A stretch of 36,897 nucleotides of DNA from Deltaproteobacteria bacterium (GCA_020849175.1 JADLGR010000341.1:1-36897), one strand, 5' to 3'; positions 24,211-32,793 are shown, numbered from the stretch's first letter. Translations and numbers: made by a program. Notes: generated by a model from the letters alone, not told the origin.

Positions 24211-25578
24211 TCAGCCCTGCTCGGAAACGAGACGGAGCGCGGGCTCGGCTGTCTCGGCCGCCGCCTCGACGGCCCCACTCCAGCCCCGGGTCGCCCGGGC
24301 ACGCTCGGCCTTTCGGCGCGCGACGGTCCGGTTGAGGTCGAGCCCGTAGCGCGCGAAGACCACGCGGAGCTGATCGAAGTTCTGCTCGATCGTCCGCCGG
24401 ACCGACTCGAAGCCGTGCTGTACGGCCTCGGAGCGCTTCCAGAACGCCAGCGGGTTGAGCGCGAAGAACTGGGCGTCCTGCTCGCGAGGCTCGAGCAGCA
24501 CGATGTCGCCCTGGAAACGGTCGTCTGCGAGATAGCGCTGCACGCCGAGCTTGAGCCGCGAGTGGAGCAGGGTGCGGAATACCTGGTTGAGAACGACCTT
24601 GAGCCCGCGATCGGACAGATACCGGCCGTCGGAGAAGTACGACGAGCCGGTCGCGGCCGCGTCGATCCGGTTCAGGAACGGACGGAACGGGTTGTAACAG
24701 ACGATGAGATCCGCGCCCTTCTCGATCGCGACGTCGATGTTCGCCGTGTGGCGAACACCGCCGTCGATGTAGTCGACGCCGTTGATGCGGGCCGGTCTGT
24801 AGAAGATCGGGAGCGCCGTCGAGGCCTGGACCGCCTGTGAGATCGAGACTTCGGCGTTCTCGTCGGCGCCGAAGACGGCGCGCTCGGCGGTATCGAGATC
24901 GCAGGCCGAGATGTAGAGCTGCCGGCCACGCTTGCGCTCGAAGGCGCGGAAGTCGTTGGGCATCCCGATTCGCTCGAGATTGCGCCGGAGCCAGCGCTCG
25001 AGGCTCACGTTGTCGAAGAAGCCCGACGGGATGTGGTTCGTCACGGATGGCACTTCGCGCTTGGGCGAGATGTGGTCGATGAGCGCCATCGCGACGGCTT
25101 CGGCGGTCGTGTAGCCGGGCTCCTTCACGAACTCCCGGAGCGTCGGAGCGAGCGCCTCGGGAAGGCCGGGAAGCCCTCGCACCAGGTCGCCGCTCACGGT
25201 CGGCAGATACGAGAGCAGGTCGTACGTGAGCTTCGCCGGCCGCTGGAGGAACTCACGCCAGTTCGGATTGTAGAAGTCGACCGGGCGGAGCTGTGTCATG
25301 CGAGAGCTCGTGCCCTCGAGCACCTTGATCATCTCGTCCGGTGTGATGCCCGACGCGAGCGAGACGGCGAGGATCGATCCCGCGGACAGGCCGAGGTAGA
25401 GATCGAAGTCCGCGACCTTGCGGCCGACGAGGAAGTCGTCGAGGGCCTTCAAGCCGCCGACCTTGAACGCGCCGCCGGAGACGGCGCCGCCCGCGAGCAC
25501 GAGTGCGATGCGCGGATCCCGTCTGGGCCGCGCGCCATCGCTCTTCCGGATCAGCGTGAGGCCCATGTGCCCCGGCAT
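24211..25578 (-). CDS. Patatin-like phospholipase
   Basis: A 455-residue serine lipid acyl hydrolase with a Ser-Asp dyad. The oxyanion-hole glycines (LVLAGGAVSGGAFKVGGLKAL), the nucleophile elbow G63-L-S65-A-G67 and the D272-G-G274 motif (DYIDGGVRHTANIDVA) are intact. No signal peptide is seen, and the protein begins with a short basic segment, so it is probably cytoplasmic or delivered by another route. The C-terminal 150 residues (RYLADDRFQGDIVLLEPRE onward) are less conserved, with an Ala/Arg-rich end. ATG 25578 gives the longest form; ATG 25566 (MGLTLIRK) is equally possible. It is divergent from the DxDxDG lipoprotein gene. Confidence 0.93.
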   Translation of the reverse strand: MPGHMGLTLIRKSDGARPRRDPRIALVLAGGAVSGGAFKVGGLKALDDFLVGRKVADFDLYLGLSAGSILAVSLASGITPDEMIKVLEGTSSRMTQLRPVDFYNPNWREFLQRPAKLTYDLLSYLPTVSGDLVRGLPGLPEALAPTLREFVKEPGYTTAEAVAMALIDHISPKREVPSVTNHIPSGFFDNVSLERWLRRNLERIGMPNDFRAFERKRGRQLYISACDLDTAERAVFGADENAEVSISQAVQASTALPIFYRPARINGVDYIDGGVRHTANIDVAIEKGADLIVCYNPFRPFLNRIDAAATGSSYFSDGRYLSDRGLKVVLNQVFRTLLHSRLKLGVQRYLADDRFQGDIVLLEPREQDAQFFALNPLAFWKRSEAVQHGFESVRRTIEQNFDQLRVVFARYGLDLNRTVARRKAERARATRGWSGAVEAAAETAEPALRLVSEQG

Positions 25579-25643
25579 CCGCCTCGGCGAGACGAGCCTC
25601 GCAGGACTGCCCTGCCCGGCCCGGCACCCGCCGTATGATGCTT

Positions 25644-25672
25644 CGGATACGCGACGTCGACGGTGTAGTCAA
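25644..25672 (-). promoter_or_regulatory. Possible sigma-70-like promoter for the patatin gene
   Basis: Minus strand TTGACT (complement of 25667-25672) lies 17 bases before TATCCG (complement of 25644-25649). The -35 matches consensus in five of six positions; the -10 is poor. The leader would be about 60 bases. Confidence 0.35.
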
Positions 25673-25832
25673 GGACGAACGCTGGTTCAGGAGGCGCGGG
25701 AACGTGCCGATGCGCGGTGCGAGGATGCGCAGGATCTGCCGATGACCGAGGCGATGGCGCGCGCCCGCGTCTGGCTGCCACGCCCCCTCACGCGACGTGA
25801 GAACCGGCGGAATCCGAAGGGAAACACAGTCG

Positions 25833-25849
25833 GTGGTGTGGTACACCAC
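25833..25849 (+). promoter_or_regulatory. Inverted repeat GTGGTGT-N3-ACACCAC upstream of the DxDxDG lipoprotein gene
   Basis: A perfect seven-base inverted repeat with a three-base centre ends seven bases before the GAGGAGG ribosome site of the gene at 25870. It could be a DNA operator or a 5' leader hairpin that affects translation. Confidence 0.5.
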
Positions 25850-25869
25850 TGCCGAGAGGAGGCCGCGCC

Positions 25870-27327
25870 ATGGCGCTACGCCGGCTGAAGGCCGTCTCAC
25901 CCGGCCTCGTCCTCGCCCTGGCGCTGCTCCCCGCGTGCAGCACGACCGGATCGATCCCTCCCGCCGGCGCGCCCGCCTCACCCACCAGCTCGTCGACCGG
26001 GCCGCCTGCGCGAAGCGCGCCGCCCGTCGCGAACACACCCGGCGGATCCGCCGATCCGACCGATCCCAGCTACGACCCGGCGAACGGTCCGAGCGCCGGA
26101 GCCGGCACACAGGCGGCGCCGATCCAGACAGGGCCCAGCATTGGCCAGCGCGCAACGAGCGCCCTCAACGGGATGCTCATGGGCGCGATCATCGGCGGTC
26201 AGGCGGGGCCGTTCGGGGCCGCAGCCGGCGCCGCGATCCTGTTGGTCTACAGCGCCATTACCGGCGACGTCCCCCTCGCGGGCGGGGGAGGCCGGGGCGG
26301 CTACGGCTACCCCGGCGGTGGCTATCCGGGCGGCTACGGCTATCCGAGCTCGCAGGAGCGCGAGCGCGAGAGCGCACTCGACGAGCAGATCCAGAACGAG
26401 GAGCAGCGCCAGGCGTCACTCGAGAGCGAGATCGACGAGGAGCTGAAGCGCCAGGAGGATCTCCTCCGGAAGATCGACCAGCCCGCCGGCACAGAGTCCG
26501 CGAAGGCGACAGCGGCGCCGGGCCCGGCGCCTACCGAGCAGGAGCTGCGCGAGCAGTCCGACCCGCGCGCCGCACCGGCCGCGCCCCGGGAGCGCGACCT
26601 GCCGGTGTCCGTCTACCAGAAGCAGAAGGTCACGGTCGCGCCCGGCAAGTGGGGTAACGACCGGGCTCTCGACGTCGAGCGGCGCGCACTGGATGCGGAT
26701 CGTGACGGAAAGCCCGAAGAGCTGGTCTATGTCGACGTGCGCTCCGGCCAGATACTGCGTAAGGAGAACGATCTCGACTACGACGGAACCATCGACGCCT
26801 GGAGCACGTATCAGAACGGCCAGCTCGTCTCGCGCGAGAGCGACTCGGATCACGACGGAAAGATCGACACCTGGGAGGTGTACGCGGGCGGGCGGATGCA
26901 GACGCGCGAAGTCGACCGCAACGGCGACGGCGTTCACGACGCGTTCTTCCGCTACGACGGCGACTCGCTGGTCGAGGAGAGGCACGACGCCGACAATGAC
27001 GGGCGAATCGATCTCGTGATCGCCTATACGAGCCGGCACCGCGTTCGCTCCGAGGAGGACACCGACCGCGACGGCCGACCGGACACCTGGACGACCTTTG
27101 CCGCCGGCAGCGACGGCAACGACGTCATCGTGCGCATCGAGAAGGATCAGAAGGGGACGGGCAAGGCCACCCTCGTCGAGACCTACGTCCAGCAGGGTGG
27201 CAAGGCCGTGATCGCGACACGAGAGGAAGACGTGAACGGCGACGGGACGATCGACGTCAAGTCCAGCTACGAGAACGGCAAGCTCAAGAACCGCGAGATC
27301 TCCGATCCCTCGGTCGTCCCGCTCTGA
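25870..27327 (+). CDS. Lipoprotein with glycine-rich segment, coiled coil and seven DxDxDG calcium-type motifs
   Basis: A 485-residue secreted lipoprotein: signal peptide ending LLPAC with lipid Cys23. A Ser/Pro/Thr-rich linker follows, then a glycine-zipper-like hydrophobic stretch (GMLMGAIIGGQAGPFGAAAG) and a Gly/Tyr-rich run (GGYGYPGGGYPGGYGYP). Next are a charged coiled coil and a C-terminal repeat region. The repeats carry DADRDGKPE, DLDYDGTID, DSDHDGKID, DRNGDGVHD, DADNDGRID, DTDRDGRPD and DVNGDGTID, spaced about 25-40 residues; DxDxDG loops bind calcium in thrombospondin-3 and EF-hand-like repeats. Ribosome site GAGGAGG lies seven bases before ATG 25870. The glycine zipper may insert in or pack against the outer membrane. 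Function unknown; the convergent neighbour is a secreted VWA protein. Confidence 0.85.
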   Translation: MALRRLKAVSPGLVLALALLPACSTTGSIPPAGAPASPTSSSTGPPARSAPPVANTPGGSADPTDPSYDPANGPSAGAGTQAAPIQTGPSIGQRATSALNGMLMGAIIGGQAGPFGAAAGAAILLVYSAITGDVPLAGGGGRGGYGYPGGGYPGGYGYPSSQERERESALDEQIQNEEQRQASLESEIDEELKRQEDLLRKIDQPAGTESAKATAAPGPAPTEQELREQSDPRAAPAAPRERDLPVSVYQKQKVTVAPGKWGNDRALDVERRALDADRDGKPEELVYVDVRSGQILRKENDLDYDGTIDAWSTYQNGQLVSRESDSDHDGKIDTWEVYAGGRMQTREVDRNGDGVHDAFFRYDGDSLVEERHDADNDGRIDLVIAYTSRHRVRSEEDTDRDGRPDTWTTFAAGSDGNDVIVRIEKDQKGTGKATLVETYVQQGGKAVIATREEDVNGDGTIDVKSSYENGKLKNREISDPSVVPL

Positions 27328-27330
27328 GAA

Positions 27331-27356
27331 GGCGCGGAACGGGGACGCTCCGCGCC
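27331..27356. terminator. GC-rich hairpin between convergent genes
   Basis: GGCGCGGA (27331-27338) pairs with TCCGCGCC (27349-27356) around a ten-base loop, midway between the stops at 27327 and 27381. No T-tract, so termination is inferred from position. Confidence 0.5.
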
Positions 27357-27380
27357 CTCGCTCCTTCCCGACCCGACTCG

Positions 27381-28673
27381 CTACTCGATCTGCAGCTCCT
27401 TGCGCTGCTTCTCGCGGGCGCGGAACTCTTCGATGCGCTTACGCTCGACGAGGAGCTCGAGCTGCTTGTTGCGTTCGCGGATCCGCTCGAGCTCGCGCAC
27501 GAGCTCGCGATCCGAGAGGCCGGCCATCTTGAAGTCGAGGTCGACCTCGACGCTGCCGCGCTGGCCGTCGGTCGCGAGGGCCGTCACGCGGACCCGGTTT
27601 CGCCCCTCGCGCACGGGAACAAAGCCGCTGAAGCTGCCATCGGGCTCGAGCCGCACGTCGGTCGAGAAGTCTCCCGTCGTGAGGTTCGTCACGACGACGT
27701 CCTCGATGTTCGCGAACGATACGCCCTGCAATACCGCGACGATGTCGCCCGCGTTCTTGACGGGCGTGAAGGTGCCGAGCGTGACGCGCGCCATCTCGGT
27801 CGCTGCGACGGGGTTCGTCAGCGCGTCGGGCCCGACCGCATAGGTGTTGACCGTAATGCCGGCCTGGTGCGCGAGGAGCGCCGCCTGGATCGCCGCCTCG
27901 ACGTCTCCCGGATCGCTGTTCTCGGCGAGGCCGATCGGAAACGTGGGCGTTCCGTCGGTGAGGAAGAGAACGATCCGCTTCGCGTCCTTGCGCGGCACGC
28001 TCCGCGCTGCGCTCATCCCGGCGAGCTCGCTGATCGCGAGCCGCAGCCCTGCGGAGAAGTTCGTTGCACCGTGCGGACCGCGGACGAGCACGTCATCGAG
28101 CGCGCGGCTCACCTGCGCGTAGTCCTCGGTGAGCGGCACCTGGAGCCAGGCATCGGCCTGGCCTGGATCGAGGCGCTTTCCCGTCTCCCTGTCGACGTCG
28201 CCCGAGAAGGTGATCAGCCCCACGCGTACTCGCCCGGCGTCGAGGGTCTCGAGCAGGCGACGTGCACCGGCCACCTCGGCAGCGAGCACCGAGTCTCCCG
28301 GATCGGTGTTGCACGAGTCCTCGGGGTAGGTTCCTGGCGGCAGCAGCTCGAGCTGCGGGTTGAGCCCGAGCTGCCCGTCGCGGTTGACGTCGATGCCGCT
28401 CGCACAGCGCGTCGACGCCGAGACATCGACGACGATCATCACGTCGAACCGGGATGGCCGCTCGCCGCTCGAGACCGCGCTTCCCTGCACGGGCGCCACG
28501 TGAACGCGGTTCTCGACTGCTTCGCCCGGGCGTGGAGACTGGAGCACCACGCGCACCGGCTCGCCAGGCGACGCTGCCGGAGCGGCCGTACTGGCGCTCG
28601 GGGCCAGCAGCGCAGCGACAACCACGAGTGCCCATCTCGTGCGCGGGGTGATCGCGAGGCAGGCGGCGGGCAT
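27381..28673 (-). CDS. Secreted von Willebrand factor A-domain protein
   Basis: A 430-residue exported protein. The signal peptide is WALVVVAALLAPSASTAAPA; then comes a short beta-rich segment and a VWA domain. The metal-ion-dependent adhesion site begins at D83-V-S-A-S87 and continues with the GATNFSAGL threonine and VLFLTDGTP aspartate. An insertion of about 40 residues after the first MIDAS loop contains DVNRDGQLG, a calcium-type loop like those of the convergent lipoprotein, and Cys90 and a later Cys that could pair. Beyond the VWA domain lies a beta-sandwich-like region (DVRLEPDGSFSGFVPVREGR) and a C-terminal coiled coil. VWA proteins bind protein ligands through a bound metal. ATG 28673 is chosen so that the signal peptide is N-terminal. 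Confidence 0.87.
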   Translation of the reverse strand: MPAACLAITPRTRWALVVVAALLAPSASTAAPAASPGEPVRVVLQSPRPGEAVENRVHVAPVQGSAVSSGERPSRFDVMIVVDVSASTRCASGIDVNRDGQLGLNPQLELLPPGTYPEDSCNTDPGDSVLAAEVAGARRLLETLDAGRVRVGLITFSGDVDRETGKRLDPGQADAWLQVPLTEDYAQVSRALDDVLVRGPHGATNFSAGLRLAISELAGMSAARSVPRKDAKRIVLFLTDGTPTFPIGLAENSDPGDVEAAIQAALLAHQAGITVNTYAVGPDALTNPVAATEMARVTLGTFTPVKNAGDIVAVLQGVSFANIEDVVVTNLTTGDFSTDVRLEPDGSFSGFVPVREGRNRVRVTALATDGQRGSVEVDLDFKMAGLSDRELVRELERIRERNKQLELLVERKRIEEFRAREKQRKELQIE

Positions 28674-28801
28674 GGATGCAGATCCCCCGGCACTCGGCAG
28701 GCGCACCAGTATAGACGAGCGGGCCTCTCGCCGGCTCCAAGGACGCCACGCAGCGTGGCCGCCCGCCACCCGGCCCCGCAGCGCGCCTCGCCGGCGCCAT
28801 C

Positions 28802-28827
28802 CCCCATTTTGGGGAGTCCGGTTGACA
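28802..28827 (+). promoter_or_regulatory. Palindrome plus TTGACA -35 box upstream of comM
   Basis: CCCCATTTTGGGG (28802-28814) is an odd-centred inverted repeat, seven bases before a perfect -35 hexamer TTGACA (28822-28827). The matching -10 is unclear: CCACTA or CACTAA at 17-18 bases is weak. Probable promoter with an adjacent regulator site. Confidence 0.5.
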
Positions 28828-28859
28828 CTTTTCGGCGCACGACGCCACTAAACAGGTGG

Positions 28860-28924
28860 AGCCCCTCCTGGCGGGGCTTTTCAAGAGTGGAAGGCAGGGT
28901 TCCGGGACGCCGGGCCCTGCCTTC
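28860..28924 (+). promoter_or_regulatory. Two consecutive leader hairpins ahead of comM
   Basis: Hairpin 1 pairs AGCCCC (28860-28865) with GGGGCT (28873-28878) and is followed by TTT, resembling a weak intrinsic terminator. Hairpin 2 pairs GAAGGCAGGG (28890-28899) with CCCTGCCTTC (28915-28924), ten perfect pairs. They lie between the TTGACA box and the comM start, so they would be in its 5' untranslated RNA. Confidence 0.6.
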
Positions 28925-28976
28925 AACTCCTTGCCTATTCCTGCACACCCCGATCCGTGGTCCCACAGGATCGACC

Positions 28977-30503
28977 ATGTCGCGCGTCATCGGCGCAGCG
29001 TTGCACGGCGTCGAGGGTGTGCTCGTCGAAGTCGAAGTCCGGCTGAGCTCGCAGCTCCCGCGCGTCGAGATCGTCGGGCTGCCCGAGGCCGCCGTTCGCG
29101 AGAGCGTGGCGCGTGTGCGCGCGGCGATCGTCTCGACCGGCCGCGTCTTTCCCGACCGCCGGGTGACCGTGAACCTTGCGCCGGCGAGTCTGCGCAAGCA
29201 TGGCGCGGGGCTCGACCTGCCGATCGCGGTGGCCATCCTGACGGCGAGCTCCTCCGGTAACGAGGAACGACTGACCCGTGTCGGGTTCGCCGGCGAGCTG
29301 GCGCTCGACGGACGACTTCGACCCGTGCCCGGGCTCCTCGCGCTCGTACTCGCGCTGCGAGACGGGGGCTGCCGGTGCGTCGTCGTACCCGCCGCCGGCA
29401 CGGCCGAGGCCGCTCTCGCTCCGGGAGTCGAGATCCTGCCCGCGGCCGACCTCGCACAGGTCGTCCGTCATCTCGATGGCGCGGAGCGGCTCCGTGCCGC
29501 CGCACCTCCGCACCTTCCGGCGCTCTCAGCCGATCCCGCCCTCGACCTCGCCGACGTGCGCGGGCAGGAGGCAGCCCGGCGTGCGGTCGAGGTCGCAGCC
29601 GCGGGTGGCCACGCGCTGCTGCTTCGGGGGCCTCCCGGCTGCGGCAAGACGATGCTCGCAAGGCGCCTTCCAGGCCTTCTGCCGCCGCTCTCGTTCGAGG
29701 AGGCGCTCGAAGCGACGCGCATCCACGGCGCTGCCGGCCGGCTCGATGCGCAATGCCCGATCGTGACCGATCGGCCGCTGCGCGCGCCGCACCACTCCGC
29801 GAGCCTTGCGGGTCTGCTCGGCGGCGGAAACCCGCCCCGGCCCGGCGAGGTCTCGCTCGCACATCGCGGCGTGCTCTTTCTCGACGAGCTGCCCGAGTTC
29901 GAGCGACGTGCGCTCGAGGCGCTCCGACAGGTGCTCGAAGACCGGCGCGTCATCGTCGCTCGCGCGCGCTCCTCTTGCGCGTTCCCCGCGGACTTCCAGC
30001 TCGTCGCGGCGGCGAATCCATGTCCGTGCGGCTGGCGTCTCTCGCAGCAAAAGGACTGTCGCTGTGACGAGTCGGCCGTTCTGCGCTACGCGGCGCGGCT
30101 CTCGGGGCCCCTGCTCGACCGAATCGACCTGCACGTGAGCCTTCCAGGCGTGCACTGGGAGGACCTCGACCAGCCCGCGTCCGGCCCCGGAACCCGCGAC
30201 GTTCGCGACCGCGTCGTGGCCGCGCGCGCACGCCAGGCGGACCGCCTTCGAGCCACGGGGGCGATGACCAACGCTGCCTTGCCGGACGCCCGGCTCGATG
30301 CGCTCACGGACGCGACTGCCGAGGCGAGGGCCCTCCTGGGGCGTGCCGTAGCGCGCCTGCGGCTCTCGGCGCGCGCGGCCCGGCGTGTGCTGCGTGTGGC
30401 CCGCACCGTCGCAGACCTCGCGGGCGAGCCGCGCGTCGGCCCGGTCGCGGTCGCCGAGGCTCTCGGATATCGGGAGAACGCCAGCGCCTCCTGCGGCATC
30501 TGA
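28977..30503 (+). CDS. comM: ComM/YifB-family AAA+ ATPase (Mg-chelatase-like)
   Basis: A 508-residue protein. An N-terminal Lon-protease-like domain (to about 175) carries VEIVGLPEAAVRESVARVRA and NLAPASLRKHGAGLDLPIA. It is followed by a Mg-chelatase AAA+ domain with Walker A G218-PPGCGKT225, Walker B GVLFLDELPEF, the RAPHHSASLAGLLGGG sensor region, a Cys cluster (NPCPCGW...DCRCDE) and SGPLLDRIDLHV. In Vibrio and Haemophilus, ComM is a hexameric branch-migration helicase acting in natural transformation; in organisms without competence genes its role is uncertain. AGGA seven bases before ATG 28977 supports the start. The transcript has a structured leader. Confidence 0.94.
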   Translation: MSRVIGAALHGVEGVLVEVEVRLSSQLPRVEIVGLPEAAVRESVARVRAAIVSTGRVFPDRRVTVNLAPASLRKHGAGLDLPIAVAILTASSSGNEERLTRVGFAGELALDGRLRPVPGLLALVLALRDGGCRCVVVPAAGTAEAALAPGVEILPAADLAQVVRHLDGAERLRAAAPPHLPALSADPALDLADVRGQEAARRAVEVAAAGGHALLLRGPPGCGKTMLARRLPGLLPPLSFEEALEATRIHGAAGRLDAQCPIVTDRPLRAPHHSASLAGLLGGGNPPRPGEVSLAHRGVLFLDELPEFERRALEALRQVLEDRRVIVARARSSCAFPADFQLVAAANPCPCGWRLSQQKDCRCDESAVLRYAARLSGPLLDRIDLHVSLPGVHWEDLDQPASGPGTRDVRDRVVAARARQADRLRATGAMTNAALPDARLDALTDATAEARALLGRAVARLRLSARAARRVLRVARTVADLAGEPRVGPVAVAEALGYRENASASCGI

Positions 30504-30537
30504 CCTCCAGGGCCACGGGGCGGCCGGACGTGCGGGG

Positions 30538-30557
30538 TGTCTGGTTTCGAACAGGCA
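30538..30557. promoter_or_regulatory. Imperfect inverted repeat TGTCTG-N8-CAGGCA, candidate upstream activating site
   Basis: Six-base arms with one mismatch, centred about 155 bases upstream of the predicted sigma-54 start at ~30703, a spacing very like that of the palindrome at 21258 to its sigma-54 promoter. Confidence 0.4.
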
Positions 30558-30676
30558 GCGCCGGGATCTCGTCAGAGGTGCAGCCGCCCAGGAGGCGGAG
30601 AGCAAGGAGCGTGCAAGCGGGGAGGCCGGATGTGTCGCGATAGGCCCGATCTGCCGCCACGTGCGGCGGCTCCGCC

Positions 30677-30691
30677 TGGCACGGTTTCTGC
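30677..30691 (+). promoter_or_regulatory. Sigma-54 promoter of the 71-aa protein gene
   Basis: TGGCACGGTTTCTGC matches the -24/-12 consensus TGGCACG-N4-(T/C)TGC with GG and GC exactly ten bases apart. The start would be near 30703, leaving a 17-base leader that contains just the GAGGGG ribosome site of the gene at 30720. Confidence 0.75.
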
Positions 30692-30719
30692 TTAGGGAGA
30701 GGGGTGAGGGGAAACGACG

Positions 30720-30935
30720 ATGAGTGCCATCATGATGGCTCGCAGCATGACCCGGGCTCTACCCGATGACGAGAGCCTCGAGGTGACGCTGCTCGAGCTG
30801 GTGGGAGCCGTGAGCGACGAGTGCAAGACGGAGGCAGAGGTCGTCGCCACCGTCCTTCACATCCTCGCGAGCGGTCGCGCGCGCCTGCGCGGCGCCTTTC
30901 GCGGCGCGAGCCTTCGCGAGCTGATGGGGTCGTAG
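30720..30935 (+). CDS. 71-residue protein of unknown function under a sigma-54 promoter
   Basis: A small protein I do not recognise. ATG 30720 is preceded by GAGGGG at the right distance and by a textbook sigma-54 promoter, which argues strongly that it is real. The sequence is mostly helical, with an acidic front (DDESLEVTLLELVGAVSDE) and a basic C-terminal helix (ASGRARLRGAFRGASLREL). One cysteine, no signal peptide or membrane helix. The shape would suit a small regulator or adaptor; expression presumably depends on an enhancer-binding protein and hence on an environmental or developmental signal. Confidence 0.75.
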   Translation: MSAIMMARSMTRALPDDESLEVTLLELVGAVSDECKTEAEVVATVLHILASGRARLRGAFRGASLRELMGS

Positions 30936-31062
30936 GCCAGATCTTGGGGCCACGCGCAAGGCGCGGCACCGCCCACGGCCCTCACGCAGGCGGCACGAGG
31001 CTTGACCCGCCGGCCTCCTGAGGGAACATGCCCGCGGCGTCTCCGTCGAGGGGGTGAGGCGG

Positions 31063-32793
31063 ATGCCCGGTGAGGAGCAGCTCGTCCTGGGTCTCGAGGC
31101 GGCGGCGCGCTCCGCGAGCGCGCCCGTCGCAGCGCGTGCGTCCGACGCAGCCGCGCAGAGTGCGGCTGCGCGCGGCAAGGCCCCGCGCCCGATGAAGGCG
31201 CGCGGCAAGGCGGCCGCCGATCGCGCGCCCGCGCGCGCCACGGCGAGCGACCTCGCGAAGAAGCAGCGCGAGATCTCGGTCTCCGAGTTCTTCGCGAAGA
31301 ACCGCCACCTGCTCGGCTTCGACAACCCGAGCAAGGCGCTGCTCACGACGGTGAAGGAAGCGGTCGACAACGCGCTCGACGCCTGCGAGGAGGCCGGGAT
31401 CCTCCCCGACCTGCGCGTCGAGATCGTCCAGCTCGCCGAGACACGCTTCCGTGTCGCCGTCGAGGACAACGGCCCCGGGATCGTCCGCGCTCAGGTGCCG
31501 AAGGTCTTCGGTCGCCTGCTCTACGGCTCGAAGTTCCACCGCCTTCGCCAGAGCCGCGGCCAGCAGGGGATCGGCATCAGTGCGGCCGGCATGTACGGCC
31601 TGCTCACGACCGGAAAGCCCGTCGTCATCACCACCCGCACCGATCCGAAGAAGAAGGCGCACCACCTCGAGCTCGTGATCGACACGCGCAGCAACGAGCC
31701 GAAGGTCACGCGCGACGACGAGGTCGCGTGGGACAGGCCCCATGGAACGCGCGTCGAGATCGAGCTCGAGGCGGCCTACCGCGGCGGACGGCAGGGTGTC
31801 GACGCGTATCTCGAGCAGGTCTCGCTCGCGAATCCGCACGCCGAGATCGTCTACCTGCGGCCGAAGGCCGCCGAGGGAGATGCCGAGCGACGGCTCCCGC
31901 GCGTGACGAGCGACCTGCCCCCGCACACGGCCGAGATCCAGCCGCACCCCTACGGCGTCGAGCTCGGCGTGCTGATGCAGATGTTTCGCGACACGAAGGC
32001 GCGAAACCTGAAGAGCTGCCTCGGCACCGACTTCTCGCGCGTCTCGCCCCGCATCGCCGACGAGATCTGTCAGCGCGCGAAGGTCCAGCCGACGCGGCGG
32101 CCGTCCGAGATCGGTCGCGACGAGGCCGAGCGCATCCACGTCGCGATCCAGGCCACGAAGATCATGGCGCCGCCCACCGACTGCATCGCGCCGATCGGCG
32201 AGGAGCTGATCGAACGTGCCCTCCGCGCCGAGGTGAAGAGCGACTTCGTCGCCGCAGTGACGCGCCGCCCCGAGGTCTACCGCGGCAACCCCTTCCTCGT
32301 CGAGGTCGGCCTCGCGTACGGCGGGGACCTCTCCGCCGAAGAGCCCGTGACGCTCTTCCGCTACGCGAACCGTGTCCCGCTCCAGTACCAGCAGGGCGCC
32401 TGCGCGATCACGAAGGCCGTGATGGGCACGGACTGGAAGGCGTACCACCTCCAGCAGCCGAAGGGCGCGCTCCCGATCGGGCCGATGCTCCTCATGGTGC
32501 ACATCGCGAGCGTGTGGGTGCCGTTCACGTCCGAGAGCAAGGAGGCCATCGCGTCGTATCCCGAGATTCTCAAGGAGATCCGGCTCGGCGTGCAGGAGTG
32601 CGGGCGCAAGGTCTCGCACTTCATCAGCAAGCGCCGGCGAGAGGCCGACGAGGCCAAGAAGCGCGCGTACATCGACAAGTACATTCCGCAGGTCGCGATC
32701 GGCCTGCAGCAGATCCTCGGCTTCGACGACGCCGAGCGCGCGCGCGTGGTGGCGAGCCTCGAGGGCGTGCTCGAGCGCAGCCGGAGGCTGTAG
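31063..32793 (+). CDS. top6B: DNA topoisomerase VI subunit B
   Basis: A 576-residue GHKL ATPase subunit of a type IIB topoisomerase, which relaxes and decatenates DNA by ATP-gated duplex passage. Bergerat-fold motifs: N-box KEAVDNALDAC (N103), G1 EDNGPGI (D135, G139), G2 GQQGIGIS (166-173). The transducer domain with the conserved switch-lysine region (QPKGALPIG) and a C-terminal coiled helix follow. A 70-residue Ala/Arg/Lys-rich extension precedes the family start (QREISVSEFFAKN). ATG 31063 has GTGAGG just upstream; GTG 31054 is three codons longer. The stop overlaps the A-subunit start (TAGTG). Topo VI is typical of archaea and plants and patchy in bacteria, so ancient transfer is likely. 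Confidence 0.95.
   Translation: MPGEEQLVLGLEAAARSASAPVAARASDAAAQSAAARGKAPRPMKARGKAAADRAPARATASDLAKKQREISVSEFFAKNRHLLGFDNPSKALLTTVKEAVDNALDACEEAGILPDLRVEIVQLAETRFRVAVEDNGPGIVRAQVPKVFGRLLYGSKFHRLRQSRGQQGIGISAAGMYGLLTTGKPVVITTRTDPKKKAHHLELVIDTRSNEPKVTRDDEVAWDRPHGTRVEIELEAAYRGGRQGVDAYLEQVSLANPHAEIVYLRPKAAEGDAERRLPRVTSDLPPHTAEIQPHPYGVELGVLMQMFRDTKARNLKSCLGTDFSRVSPRIADEICQRAKVQPTRRPSEIGRDEAERIHVAIQATKIMAPPTDCIAPIGEELIERALRAEVKSDFVAAVTRRPEVYRGNPFLVEVGLAYGGDLSAEEPVTLFRYANRVPLQYQQGACAITKAVMGTDWKAYHLQQPKGALPIGPMLLMVHIASVWVPFTSESKEAIASYPEILKEIRLGVQECGRKVSHFISKRRREADEAKKRAYIDKYIPQVAIGLQQILGFDDAERARVVASLEGVLERSRRL

Larger units (their letters stand above)
28674..28976. other. 303-base divergent regulatory region between the VWA gene and comM
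   Basis: No credible ORF. It holds a CCCCATTTTGGGG palindrome, a TTGACA box and two stable hairpins on the plus strand ahead of comM, listed separately. I could not identify a promoter for the VWA gene. Confidence 0.6.

Noticed and set aside
27867-28976. Extension of the comM frame upstream over the VWA gene
   Set aside because: The family start MSRVIGAALHG at 28977 has a ribosome site; the rest is antisense to the VWA gene.
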